A stretch of 6,005 nt of DNA, taken from positions 1-6,005 of the forward strand of contig JALHUC010000012.1 of the NCBI GenBank assembly GCA_022865845.1, in the 5' to 3' direction. The position numbers were made by a program, and so were the translations under genes. Below, piece after piece: positions 1-6,005 of the stretch (its first letter is position 1; every line of letters starts with the position of its first letter). The notes below the pieces were generated by a model, which was given only the letters and a program-made list of their open reading frames with translations, had not been told where the DNA came from and ran no database searches. This DNA comes from a bacterium (lineage in GTDB: Bacteria; BMS3Abin14).

Positions 1-549
1 ACCACTGTGTTCGAGGGAACCTCCGAGATCCACTCCATGTATCCGGCTCTGCACCTCGTGAGGGACCTGGGAAAGCGTCTTAAGGGTATGGGGCGTGCAT
101 CCCAGTTCCTGTATCTGGTTAAACACGCATACAGCAGTCCCGTGATCGACCTGAGCAATGCTGACCCAGTCATGAGCAAAGCCGGGGACATGGCCTCTGA
201 TCTGACCCGCCAGGTGAGAAAACTGGTGCACATGGGTGTTCTGAAATACGGCAAGGGAATCGTCTCCAGGGAGTTTCTCCTGCGCCGGATCACCAACCTG
301 AGCATGGCCGGCTACAGCCTTCTGGCAACAGCAGCTGCTCTTGATACCGCGCAAAAGGCAGGGCAGGACGTATCCGACAGGCTCAACCTCCTGGAGTACC
401 TGATTGAAGAGGCTCGCGAAACCCTGAGATCCCAGGGCCGGATCGAGGAAAATGGTTTGGAAAAGGCCCCCAGGAAGGTTTTCGCGGACATCATTGATAA
501 CTTCACACAAAGTCATCAATCCGCCCCAGGCGGGGCGCCAAATCAATGA
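1..549 (+). CDS. Acyl-CoA dehydrogenase, VLCAD/ACAD9-like, C-terminal part (5' end outside window)
   Basis: This is the last 182 residues of an FAD-dependent acyl-CoA dehydrogenase, which oxidises acyl-CoA to trans-2-enoyl-CoA and passes electrons to ETF. The frame is open from base 1, so the gene starts upstream; the GTG at 7 is an internal Val. Residues 4-10 read FEGTSEI, the family signature, and the Glu at bases 13-15 matches the catalytic base of VLCAD (human Glu462 in FEGTND). After it comes a helical region of about 160 residues with the stretch KGIVSREFLLRRI, close to the KGIVNEQFLLQRL of human VLCAD as I recall it. Short-chain and medium-chain dehydrogenases lack this extra domain, so long-chain substrates are likely (inference). 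The final residues, roughly SAPGGAPNQ, are encoded by the start of the downstream hairpin repeat and may not be the ancestral C-terminus. The genes that follow belong to the same pathway. Confidence 0.93.
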   Translation, partial: TTVFEGTSEIHSMYPALHLVRDLGKRLKGMGRASQFLYLVKHAYSSPVIDLSNADPVMSKAGDMASDLTRQVRKLVHMGVLKYGKGIVSREFLLRRITNLSMAGYSLLATAAALDTAQKAGQDVSDRLNLLEYLIEEARETLRSQGRIEENGLEKAPRKVFADIIDNFTQSHQSAPGGAPNQ

Positions 550-647
550 CCAGCGATGCAAGTCATTGATTTGTGAGGAAAGCGAAAATGACACTTTTCG
601 CTTTCCGTGGAGCAAAAAGCCACGAATGGACTTTTTGCGACCCTATA
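521..647. repeat. Structured tandem repeat, unit 1 (four hairpins)
   Basis: This is the first of two near-identical units. It contains four inverted repeats in a row. Hairpin A has CGCCCC (522-527) against GGGGCG (532-537) with a 4-base loop. Hairpin B has a perfect 12-bp stem (539-550 with 562-573) and an 11-base loop. Hairpin C has a perfect 12-bp stem (577-588 with 595-606) and the loop TGACAC. Hairpin D has GCAAAAAG (612-619) against CTTTTTGC (631-638), continued by a 3-bp inner stem (620-622 with 627-629), a bulged A at 630 and the tetraloop CGAA. The unit ends in GACCCTATA (639-647). It overlaps the last codons and the stop of the dehydrogenase gene. No hairpin is followed by a free U-run, so none is a textbook Rho-independent terminator. 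I do not recognise the family. It could act as an RNA processing or stability element, an attenuator, or a dispersed palindromic element of the REP/ERIC kind. The left edge is uncertain by several bases. Confidence 0.88.
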
Positions 648-648
648 A

Positions 649-779
649 CCGCGCCCCCGTCTGGGGCGCCCGAATCAATGACGGAGGATGTAAGTCATTG
701 ATTCGTGAGGAAAGCGGAAATGACACTTTTCGCTTTCCGTGGAGCAAAAAGCCGATAACGGACTTTTTGCGACCCTATA
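649..779. repeat. Structured tandem repeat, unit 2 (four hairpins)
   Basis: This is the second copy, 132 bases downstream of the first (131 in the GC-rich first hairpin, because of one indel). It matches unit 1 at 96 of 108 bases between 672 and 779. Hairpin A is GCGCCCC (651-657) with GGGGCGC (663-669). Hairpin B is a perfect 12-bp stem (671-682 with 694-705). Hairpin C is a 12-bp stem (709-720 with 727-738) with one G-T wobble (717/730). Hairpin D is GCAAAAAG (744-751) with CTTTTTGC (763-770), an inner stem CCG/CGG (752-754 with 759-761), the loop ATAA and a bulged A at 762. Relative to unit 1, the pair A540-T572 has become G672-C704 and A622-T627 has become G754-C759, so pairing is kept by double changes. 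The unit ends 39 bases before the thiolase start, where it could influence expression of the downstream genes. Confidence 0.88.
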
Positions 780-805
780 GAGATACCATTGTCGATCCGG
801 ATGAG

Positions 806-813
806 GGAGGTGA
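806..813 (+). promoter_or_regulatory. Strong ribosome binding site of the thiolase gene
   Basis: GGAGGTGA is complementary over eight bases to the usual 3' end of 16S rRNA (TCACCTCC). The GGAGG core ends 8 bases before the ATG at 819, which is an ideal distance. This selects 819 over the in-frame upstream candidates TTG 789 and ATG 801; the ATG at 801 lies only a few bases ahead of the SD itself. I see no convincing -35/-10 promoter in the 39 bases between the repeat and this gene. Confidence 0.85.
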
Positions 814-818
814 AAAAG

Positions 819-2105
819 ATGAGTGACCGCATCGTCATCGCCGGGGGCGTCCGAACCCCCTACGTCAAAGCCGGGTCCGTTTTCAAAGATCTTACTGCGG
901 TAGACCTGGGCCGCCTTGTCGTATCTGAACTGGTCGCCCGCACAGGCATCGATCCGGGGACTGTGGATTCAGTCATTATGGGCAACGTGGCCCAGCCTCC
1001 CGAAGCGGTCAATGTGGCAAGGGTCATCAGCCTTTACGCAGGGATACCGGATAGCGTCCCAGGGTACACAGTCCATAGAAACTGCGCCTCGGGGATCCAG
1101 TCTGTAATCTGCGCAGCCCAGGCCATTGAAACCGGAGAAGCCGAGGTGGTTGTTGCCGGCGGGATCGAATCCATGACAAACATCCCCTTCTTTCTCCTCA
1201 AGGAAACCACCGAGATCCTGACAAGGTACCAGAGGGCAAGAACTTTCAAGGATAAACTCGCGGTCCTTTCAACGGTCCGTCCCCGCCATTTCACTCCCCG
1301 TATAGGGCTGATGCTGGGACTCACAGACCCCACATGCAGACTCAACATGGGTGAGACTGCTGAAGTGCTGGCACGGGAATTGGGTATCTCCCGGGAGGTC
1401 CAGGACCAGCTGGCCCTGCTGAGCCACCAAAGGGCGGCAGCGGCCCACGAGGAGGGACGGTTCGTTGATGAGATCATGGCCGTCTACCCGCCCCCCGGAT
1501 ACACCGAGGCTGTCACCTTCGACAACGGTATCCGGCCTCATCAGACCATGGAGCAGCTTGCCAAGCTCAAAACCGTTTTTCAAAAAAGGCACGGGTCGGT
1601 GACAGCGGGCAACTCGTCCCAGATCACCGACGGTGGCGCTGTAGTGCTGGTGACTACGGAGAAAAGGGCTCTGAAACTCGGGCTGGAACCCCTTGGATTC
1701 ATTGAGGGTCACACCTTTGCCGGTCTGGCACCCAAGCGCATGGGGCTGGGCCCTTCCTACTCTACTTCCCTGCTCCTGGAAAAGACGGGGGTCAGCATGT
1801 CCGACATCGGCCTCATCGAGATGAACGAGGCGTTCGCCGCCCAGATCATTGCCAACGAGATGATCTTCGCGGATGACGGACTATCCGAACATTTCCTGGG
1901 CCGCAAGGCCATGGGGGCCATCGACCGCGGCATCATGAACGTGAACGGAGGTGCCATCGCCATGGGCCATCCGGTGGGTTCATCAGGAACACGCCTGATC
2001 CACACCCTGCTCCTTGAGATGAAGAGGAGGTCGGTTGATATCGGCCTCGCAACGCTGTGCGTGGGCGGCGGCCAGGGCGCTGCCGTTCTCCTGAGGAGGG
2101 CATGA
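819..2105 (+). CDS. fadI: Acetyl-CoA acyltransferase (3-ketoacyl-CoA thiolase), FadI/HADHB-like
   Basis: A 428-residue thiolase that cleaves 3-ketoacyl-CoA with CoA to give acetyl-CoA and an acyl-CoA two carbons shorter, the last step of beta-oxidation. All catalytic motifs are visible. The nucleophilic Cys89 is in NCASGIQS, NEAF is at 336-339, His384 is in GGAIAMGHPVGSSG, and the second Cys414 is in CVGGGQG. The length and the region between about 130 and 185, including LTDPTCRLNMGETAE, fit the FadI/HADHB branch (E. coli FadI has 436 residues) better than the shorter FadA or PhaA enzymes of about 390. So does GLGPSYSTSLLLEKTG at about 309-324. One difference is NEAF where FadI and HADHB have HEAF. 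It is followed at once by a FadJ-like gene, its usual partner in a cytoplasmic alpha/beta trifunctional complex. The family is certain; the subfamily and symbol are less so. Confidence 0.95.
   Translation: MSDRIVIAGGVRTPYVKAGSVFKDLTAVDLGRLVVSELVARTGIDPGTVDSVIMGNVAQPPEAVNVARVISLYAGIPDSVPGYTVHRNCASGIQSVICAAQAIETGEAEVVVAGGIESMTNIPFFLLKETTEILTRYQRARTFKDKLAVLSTVRPRHFTPRIGLMLGLTDPTCRLNMGETAEVLARELGISREVQDQLALLSHQRAAAAHEEGRFVDEIMAVYPPPGYTEAVTFDNGIRPHQTMEQLAKLKTVFQKRHGSVTAGNSSQITDGGAVVLVTTEKRALKLGLEPLGFIEGHTFAGLAPKRMGLGPSYSTSLLLEKTGVSMSDIGLIEMNEAFAAQIIANEMIFADDGLSEHFLGRKAMGAIDRGIMNVNGGAIAMGHPVGSSGTRLIHTLLLEMKRRSVDIGLATLCVGGGQGAAVLLRRA
2094..2099 (+). promoter_or_regulatory. Ribosome binding site of the fadJ-like gene, inside the thiolase 3' end
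   Basis: AGGAGG lies in the last codons of the thiolase gene. It precedes three consecutive in-frame ATG codons at 2102, 2105 and 2108, with spacings of 2, 5 and 8 bases. A spacing of 2 is too short. The 8-base distance equals that of the thiolase gene upstream, so 2108 is preferred and 2105 is possible. Confidence 0.75.
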
Positions 2106-2107
2106 TG

Positions 2108-4225
2108 ATGAGTGCTTTCTCCATGAACATATTTAATTCGGTTGCCGTTGTCACCTTTGACACTCCGGACCAGAAGGTCAACATCTTTAACCTTGTTACC
2201 ATAGAAGAGTTCGGTGAGATCCTTGACCAGCTAGAGGAGATGGGGACCGACCTTAAGGGTGCCGTGATCATCTCCGCCAAGGAGCGGAACTTCATAGCGG
2301 GCGCGGACCTGTCGCTAATCGAAGGGATCTCCGATCCCGATGAGGGTGCCGCCATGGCTCGGACAGGCCAGGAGCTTTTTGATCGTATCGCGGCCCTGCC
2401 CTTTACAACTGTCGCAGCAATTCATGGATCATGCCTGGGAGGCGGATTGGAGCTGGCCTTGGCGTGTGATCACCGGGTGGCATCAGACGCTGCTGAAACC
2501 TTCCTGGGGCTTCCGGAAACACAGCTTGGGATCATACCCGGATTCGGGGGAACCCAGCGCCTTCCCCGCCTGGTCGGCCTGCTCGAATCGGTGAGAATGA
2601 TCACAACAGGTTCTCCCGTCTACCCAATGAAGGCACTGAGAACAGCCCTGGTGGACGAGGTTGTCAAAAGAGAACATCTCATGGACGCAGCCATGGCCGC
2701 CGTGGTCGGGAACCTTCCCAAACCATCCAAATCCAGAAAAAACTTCGCCACGAAGGTGGAAAAGCTGCTGGAAAAAAACAATCCGGGCAGGAAGTTCCTT
2801 CTGGGTAAAGCCCGAAAGGCCGTCCTTGCAAACACCCGTGGTCAATACCCGGCCCCTATGGCAGCCATCGACGCCATCGAATACGGACTGAATCACGGGA
2901 TGGCAAAAGGCCTCGCCCGGGAGAACCAGATCTTCGGGCAGATGGCGGTCACCGAAATCTCCAAGAACCTCATCCGCGTGTTTCGTCTGAGGGAATTCTT
3001 CGCCAAGGGCGATCCTTCCCTGGCTGCAGATATCAACAATATAGCGGTCATCGGCGGCGGCGCCATGGGCGGCGGAATTGCGGCTCTTGCCGCTGAACGC
3101 GGCATGCACGTGCGCCTCATCGACATGTCCGAAAAGGCTCTGGGGGCGGCCATTAAATTCCTCAACGACGACGTTGGAAAGAAACGCCAGAAGCACCGCT
3201 ACACCGGGGTCGTGGCCGACTGGATCCCCACCCGCCTCACCGTTGACACACAGATGAGGGGGATGGGTGCATCCGATGTGGTCATCGAGGCGGTGGCCGA
3301 GCGCATGGATGTCAAGAAATCGGTTTTCTCTTCGGTAGCAGGCAAGGTTTCCAACACAACAGCCATCCTCACCAACACCTCTTCCCTCTCAGTGACCGAG
3401 ATGGCCGCTGATGTTCCCCACCCCGATCGCGTTGCCGGCTTTCACTTTTTCAACCCGGTGGACCGGATGCCCCTGGTGGAAGTCATCCGGGGCGAGCAGA
3501 CCTCCGTGGAAACGGCAGACCGCATGGCCGCCTTTGCCAGGAAGCTTGGAAAAGTGCCGATCATCGTAAAGGACAGTCCGGGATTCCTGGTAAACCGCCT
3601 CTTGCTGCCCTACCTCAACGAGGCGTGCCTTCTGCTGGCCGATGGCGCGAACATCGGGCAGATCGACAGGGCGCTCCTCGATTTCGGGATGCCCATGGGG
3701 GTCTTCATCCTCCTGGACCAGGTAGGCATCGACATCGTCGTCCACGCCGGAAGGAGTATGGTAGACCGGTTCGGTGACCGGATGAAGCAGTCCCCAATCC
3801 CCGAGGCCATGGTAGAAGCCGGCAGGCTGGGGAAAAAGAGCGGGAAGGGGTTCTATTCCTGGGACAGCGCCGGGAAGCGACAGACGGACCCGGAAACAGG
3901 CAAACTTCTGGCTCCCCACCTGAGCGGGAAGGAAACCTTCACCAACGACCAGATCGTCCAGAGGCTCATCTACTCCATGATCAACGAAGCAACCCTGTGT
4001 CTGGAGGAAGGGGTCGTTGAGACGGTCCAGGCTGTTGACGCCGCCATGATCTTCGGAGCAGGTTTCCCACCCTTTACCGGCGGGCTGCTGCGTTATGCCG
4101 ACGAAGTTGGAGCCAGGGGCATTGTTGATACCCTGAGCGGTTTAGCCGATGAAGTGGACAGCCGTTTTGAACCTTCAGCCACACTCAAGAATATGGCTGA
4201 AGGCGGGGAGGTATTTTATCCATGA
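2108..4225 (+). CDS. fadJ: Bifunctional enoyl-CoA hydratase / 3-hydroxyacyl-CoA dehydrogenase, FadJ/HADHA-like
   Basis: A 705-residue multifunctional enzyme that hydrates trans-2-enoyl-CoA and then oxidises the 3-hydroxyacyl-CoA with NAD+. The N-terminal crotonase domain (about 1-190) has NFIAGADLSLI, which supplies the oxyanion-hole region, and both catalytic glutamates: Glu115 in CLGGGLELALAC and Glu137 in GLPETQLG. Their 22-residue spacing matches FadJ, not FadB (20). A Rossmann domain begins at about 312, with GGGAMGGG holding the NAD-binding G-x-G-x-x-G at 316-321. The dehydrogenase residues are His446 (GFHFFNPV), Glu458 (MPLVEV) and Asn496 (FLVNR), each four lower than FadB His450/Glu462/Asn500. 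Two C-terminal HAD domains follow (about 492-585 and 611-700), with FGAGFPPFTGG in the last. The length is near E. coli FadJ (714). The thiolase stop lies 2 bases before this start, and the next gene overlaps the end by 4 bases. ATGs at 2102 and 2105 are alternative starts. Confidence 0.95.
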   Translation: MSAFSMNIFNSVAVVTFDTPDQKVNIFNLVTIEEFGEILDQLEEMGTDLKGAVIISAKERNFIAGADLSLIEGISDPDEGAAMARTGQELFDRIAALPFTTVAAIHGSCLGGGLELALACDHRVASDAAETFLGLPETQLGIIPGFGGTQRLPRLVGLLESVRMITTGSPVYPMKALRTALVDEVVKREHLMDAAMAAVVGNLPKPSKSRKNFATKVEKLLEKNNPGRKFLLGKARKAVLANTRGQYPAPMAAIDAIEYGLNHGMAKGLARENQIFGQMAVTEISKNLIRVFRLREFFAKGDPSLAADINNIAVIGGGAMGGGIAALAAERGMHVRLIDMSEKALGAAIKFLNDDVGKKRQKHRYTGVVADWIPTRLTVDTQMRGMGASDVVIEAVAERMDVKKSVFSSVAGKVSNTTAILTNTSSLSVTEMAADVPHPDRVAGFHFFNPVDRMPLVEVIRGEQTSVETADRMAAFARKLGKVPIIVKDSPGFLVNRLLLPYLNEACLLLADGANIGQIDRALLDFGMPMGVFILLDQVGIDIVVHAGRSMVDRFGDRMKQSPIPEAMVEAGRLGKKSGKGFYSWDSAGKRQTDPETGKLLAPHLSGKETFTNDQIVQRLIYSMINEATLCLEEGVVETVQAVDAAMIFGAGFPPFTGGLLRYADEVGARGIVDTLSGLADEVDSRFEPSATLKNMAEGGEVFYP
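4207..4212 (+). promoter_or_regulatory. Ribosome binding site of the acyl-CoA synthetase gene
   Basis: GGAGGT lies within the last codons of the fadJ-like gene, 9 bases before ATG 4222. The ATG shares four bases (ATGA) with the fadJ stop, an arrangement typical of translational coupling. Confidence 0.8.
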
Positions 4226-6005
4226 AACCCATCGACGCGGTAGCCAATTACAGAACCATTCACCGTATGTTTTTTGCCCGTGCGGAAGATTTTGGGGATG
4301 CCCCCATGGTCATGGAGGGGAAAAGCGGGGAGTACAAATCGGTCTCGTGGACTTCCATGGCTGAAGAGGCAAGGGAGATCGCCTCGGGACTCCTTTCCCT
4401 TGGTGTCTCCAAGGGAGACAGAGTAGCCATCATGGCCTACAACCGTCCCCAGTGGCTTGTTGCCGACATGGCCATCATGGCAGTGGGGGCCATCACTATT
4501 CCCATCTACCACACGAGCAGCGAGGCCACCGCCACGCGTATCCTGGAAAAATCCGGGGCCCGCATCGCCTTCATTGCCCGTTCAGACAAGGCGGAGATGC
4601 TCGTCTCGTGCAGCGCCTTACTCAAGACCATCATTTCCTTAGATCCCATCGGTGTGGACGAGGCCGGAGCGTGCTCCATGGATTACAACACCCTCAAACT
4701 TCACGGCATCGAACACCTTCAAAAATGCGGGCGCAACGATCTGGAAGAACGCATGGGTTCCACCGGGCCGGGGGATGTGGCCACCATCATCTACACATCA
4801 GGGACGACCGGGGACCCCAAGGGGGTCATGCTCACCCACGCCAACATCCTGTCCGACGCCGAGGCCGGCCTTATGGCCCAGCCGGTGGGCCCTGAGGACA
4901 TCCACCTTTCCTTCCTGCCCCTCAGCCACGTCCTGGAGCGCACCATCGGCCAGTTCCTCATGATCATGGCCGGAACCACCATCGCCTACGCCACTTCCAT
5001 CTTGAGAGTGGCCGACAACATCCCCGATGTACGGCCCACCGTGATGATAGCGGTGCCCCGCTTTTTTGAAAAGCTGCACACCAAGGTTTTAGATGCTCTC
5101 AATGAAACCCCGGCCATCCGCCAGAAGATCTTCCACTGGGGCATGGGGATCGGCCGGAAGCGCAACGGGATGATGATGAAGGGGCTAAAACCCGGACCCG
5201 TACTTGAGGCACAGTACAAGGCGGCCGACCATCTCGTCTTTTCAAAGCTCAAAGAGAAGCTTGGCGGACGCTTGCGGTTCTTCATCTCCGGTGGGGCACC
5301 CCTGGCTCCCGAGATCATCGAGTTTTTCATGGCAGCAGGGATCCAGATCTTGGAGGGTTACGGCCTGACGGAGGCTTCCCCCGTGGTGTCGGTGAACCCC
5401 CTGGGGGCGCTCCGGCCCGGAACGGTAGGCAAGCCCCTTTTCGGGGTGGAGGTAAAGGTTGCCCAGGATGGGGAGCTCCTGGTCAAGGGCCCCACTGTCA
5501 TGAAGGGGTATTACCAGGACGAGAAAGCCACAGCCGAAACGATCAAAGACGGCTGGCTCAGCACAGGCGACCTGGTTGAGATCGAGGACGGGTACATCCG
5601 CATCACCGGGCGCAAGAAGGACATACTGGTCACCTCGGGAGGCAAGAAAATCTCCCCCGCCGTCGTCGAAAACCTCATTATCGAGGACGACCTCATCGCC
5701 CAGGTCATGGTGTACGGAGACAACAAAAAGCACCTCACTGCTTTAGTTGTGCCCAACTACGAAAGGGCTGCGGCCATGGCCAGCAAGATAGGGCTGGGGA
5801 AACTACCGGAGGATGAACTGACCCCTGAAAAGCTCGCCGCGAACAAACAACTGTACGACATCCTCATGGATCGCATCAAAAAGCACACGGCGGAGCTGTC
5901 GAACTTCGAACAGGTGAAGAGGATCTACCTGCTTGACCGGGAGCTGACCGAGGCCGATGGGGAGCTGACACCGACGATGAAGGTGAAAAGGAATGTCGTT
6001 TCGAA
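4222..6005 (+). CDS. Long-chain acyl-CoA synthetase (AMP-forming), 3' end outside window
   Basis: A ligase that activates a fatty acid with ATP and CoA through an acyl-adenylate, feeding the beta-oxidation enzymes encoded upstream. The frame is open from ATG 4222 to the window edge, giving 594 residues. The ATP-binding P-loop YTSGTTGDPKGVML starts at residue 191. The adenylate motif GYGLTE is at 379-384. Asp450 in WLSTGD is the ribose-binding aspartate. GRKKD (463-467) lies in the hinge between the large and small domains. LTPTMKVKR near the end contains Lys587, the expected adenylation lysine. FLPLSHVLER in the middle is typical of the eukaryotic ACSL/FAA and mycobacterial FadD15-like branch, whose members have about 600 residues, so probably only a few to about 15 residues are missing. 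No signal peptide or membrane span is visible. Chain length preference is inferred from family and operon context. It is not clearly the orthologue of E. coli fadD, so no symbol is given. Confidence 0.94.
   Translation, partial: MKPIDAVANYRTIHRMFFARAEDFGDAPMVMEGKSGEYKSVSWTSMAEEAREIASGLLSLGVSKGDRVAIMAYNRPQWLVADMAIMAVGAITIPIYHTSSEATATRILEKSGARIAFIARSDKAEMLVSCSALLKTIISLDPIGVDEAGACSMDYNTLKLHGIEHLQKCGRNDLEERMGSTGPGDVATIIYTSGTTGDPKGVMLTHANILSDAEAGLMAQPVGPEDIHLSFLPLSHVLERTIGQFLMIMAGTTIAYATSILRVADNIPDVRPTVMIAVPRFFEKLHTKVLDALNETPAIRQKIFHWGMGIGRKRNGMMMKGLKPGPVLEAQYKAADHLVFSKLKEKLGGRLRFFISGGAPLAPEIIEFFMAAGIQILEGYGLTEASPVVSVNPLGALRPGTVGKPLFGVEVKVAQDGELLVKGPTVMKGYYQDEKATAETIKDGWLSTGDLVEIEDGYIRITGRKKDILVTSGGKKISPAVVENLIIEDDLIAQVMVYGDNKKHLTALVVPNYERAAAMASKIGLGKLPEDELTPEKLAANKQLYDILMDRIKKHTAELSNFEQVKRIYLLDRELTEADGELTPTMKVKRNVVS

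Noticed and set aside
612..638. Rho-independent terminator (hairpin D, also 744-770)
   Set aside because: The stem is A/T-rich and the T-run is inside the stem arm, followed by GCGACCC. A classical terminator needs a GC-rich stem followed by free Us.
683..693. GGAGG followed by ATG TAA in the hairpin B loop of unit 2, as a minimal start-stop uORF
   Set aside because: There is no spacing between the SD-like bases and ATG, and unit 1 has neither the GGAGG nor the TAA in its loop, so this is probably chance.
521..779. CRISPR array
   Set aside because: There are only two units of about 130 bases, directly adjacent and with no unique spacers. The units are themselves multi-hairpin, unlike CRISPR repeats of about 24-40 bases.
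521..779. Integron attC sites or an insertion sequence
   Set aside because: I see no GTTRRRY / RYYYAAC core pair, no transposase gene and no target-site duplication around the element. A non-autonomous element cannot be excluded.
776..781. TATAGA as a -10 promoter box before the thiolase gene
   Set aside because: The bases at the matching -35 position (about 753-758) do not resemble TTGACA, and TATA there belongs to the conserved end of the repeat, also present in unit 1.
2483..3196. 237-residue open frame on the - strand, and other long - strand frames at 1034-1477, 1269-1712, 1933-2355, 3389-3919 and 5242-5733
   Set aside because: They lie fully opposite genes with complete catalytic motifs, their translations show no recognisable domain, and long antisense frames are expected in GC-rich coding DNA.
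4452..4895. 147-residue + strand frame inside the acyl-CoA synthetase gene
   Set aside because: It is an alternate frame of the synthetase, rich in His, Arg and Gly as expected from frame-shifted GC-rich codons. The synthetase frame carries all the family motifs.

Overview
The window is a piece of a bacterial fatty-acid beta-oxidation operon, with all genes on the + strand. The order is: the 3' end of a VLCAD/ACAD9-type acyl-CoA dehydrogenase (1-549), a 269-base gap filled almost entirely by two copies of a hairpin-rich repeat (about 521-779), a FadI/HADHB-type thiolase (819-2105), a FadJ/HADHA-type enoyl-CoA hydratase / 3-hydroxyacyl-CoA dehydrogenase (2108-4225), and a long-chain acyl-CoA synthetase that runs off the right edge a few residues before its expected end (4222-6005).

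Together the four proteins cover fatty-acid activation and one full turn of beta-oxidation. The synthetase makes acyl-CoA with ATP, the dehydrogenase makes trans-2-enoyl-CoA, the FadJ-like protein hydrates and oxidises it to 3-ketoacyl-CoA, and the thiolase releases acetyl-CoA. The last three genes are tightly packed: the gap between thiolase and fadJ is 2 bases or less, and fadJ and the synthetase overlap by 4 bases (ATGA). Each has a strong Shine-Dalgarno sequence, so they are very probably cotranscribed and translationally linked. Each protein resembles the long-chain (mitochondrial inner-membrane) version of its step: VLCAD, trifunctional protein beta and alpha, and ACSL.

The organism is a bacterium of moderately high GC content with classical Shine-Dalgarno starts. 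A Gram-negative fatty-acid oxidiser, such as a member of the former Deltaproteobacteria, would fit, but this is a guess from gene style and nothing in the window proves it.

The one part that is not routine is the intergenic repeat. Two units of about 130 bases lie in direct tandem (period 132) and each folds into four successive hairpins. Over 108 aligned bases (540-647 against 672-779) the copies differ at 12 positions, and all 12 fall in hairpin loops or keep the base pairing, including two fully compensatory pair changes. This is good internal evidence that the structure is or was under selection. The element also runs into the end of the dehydrogenase gene and supplies its last codons and stop. 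The many other open frames, on both strands, are shadows of the real genes.
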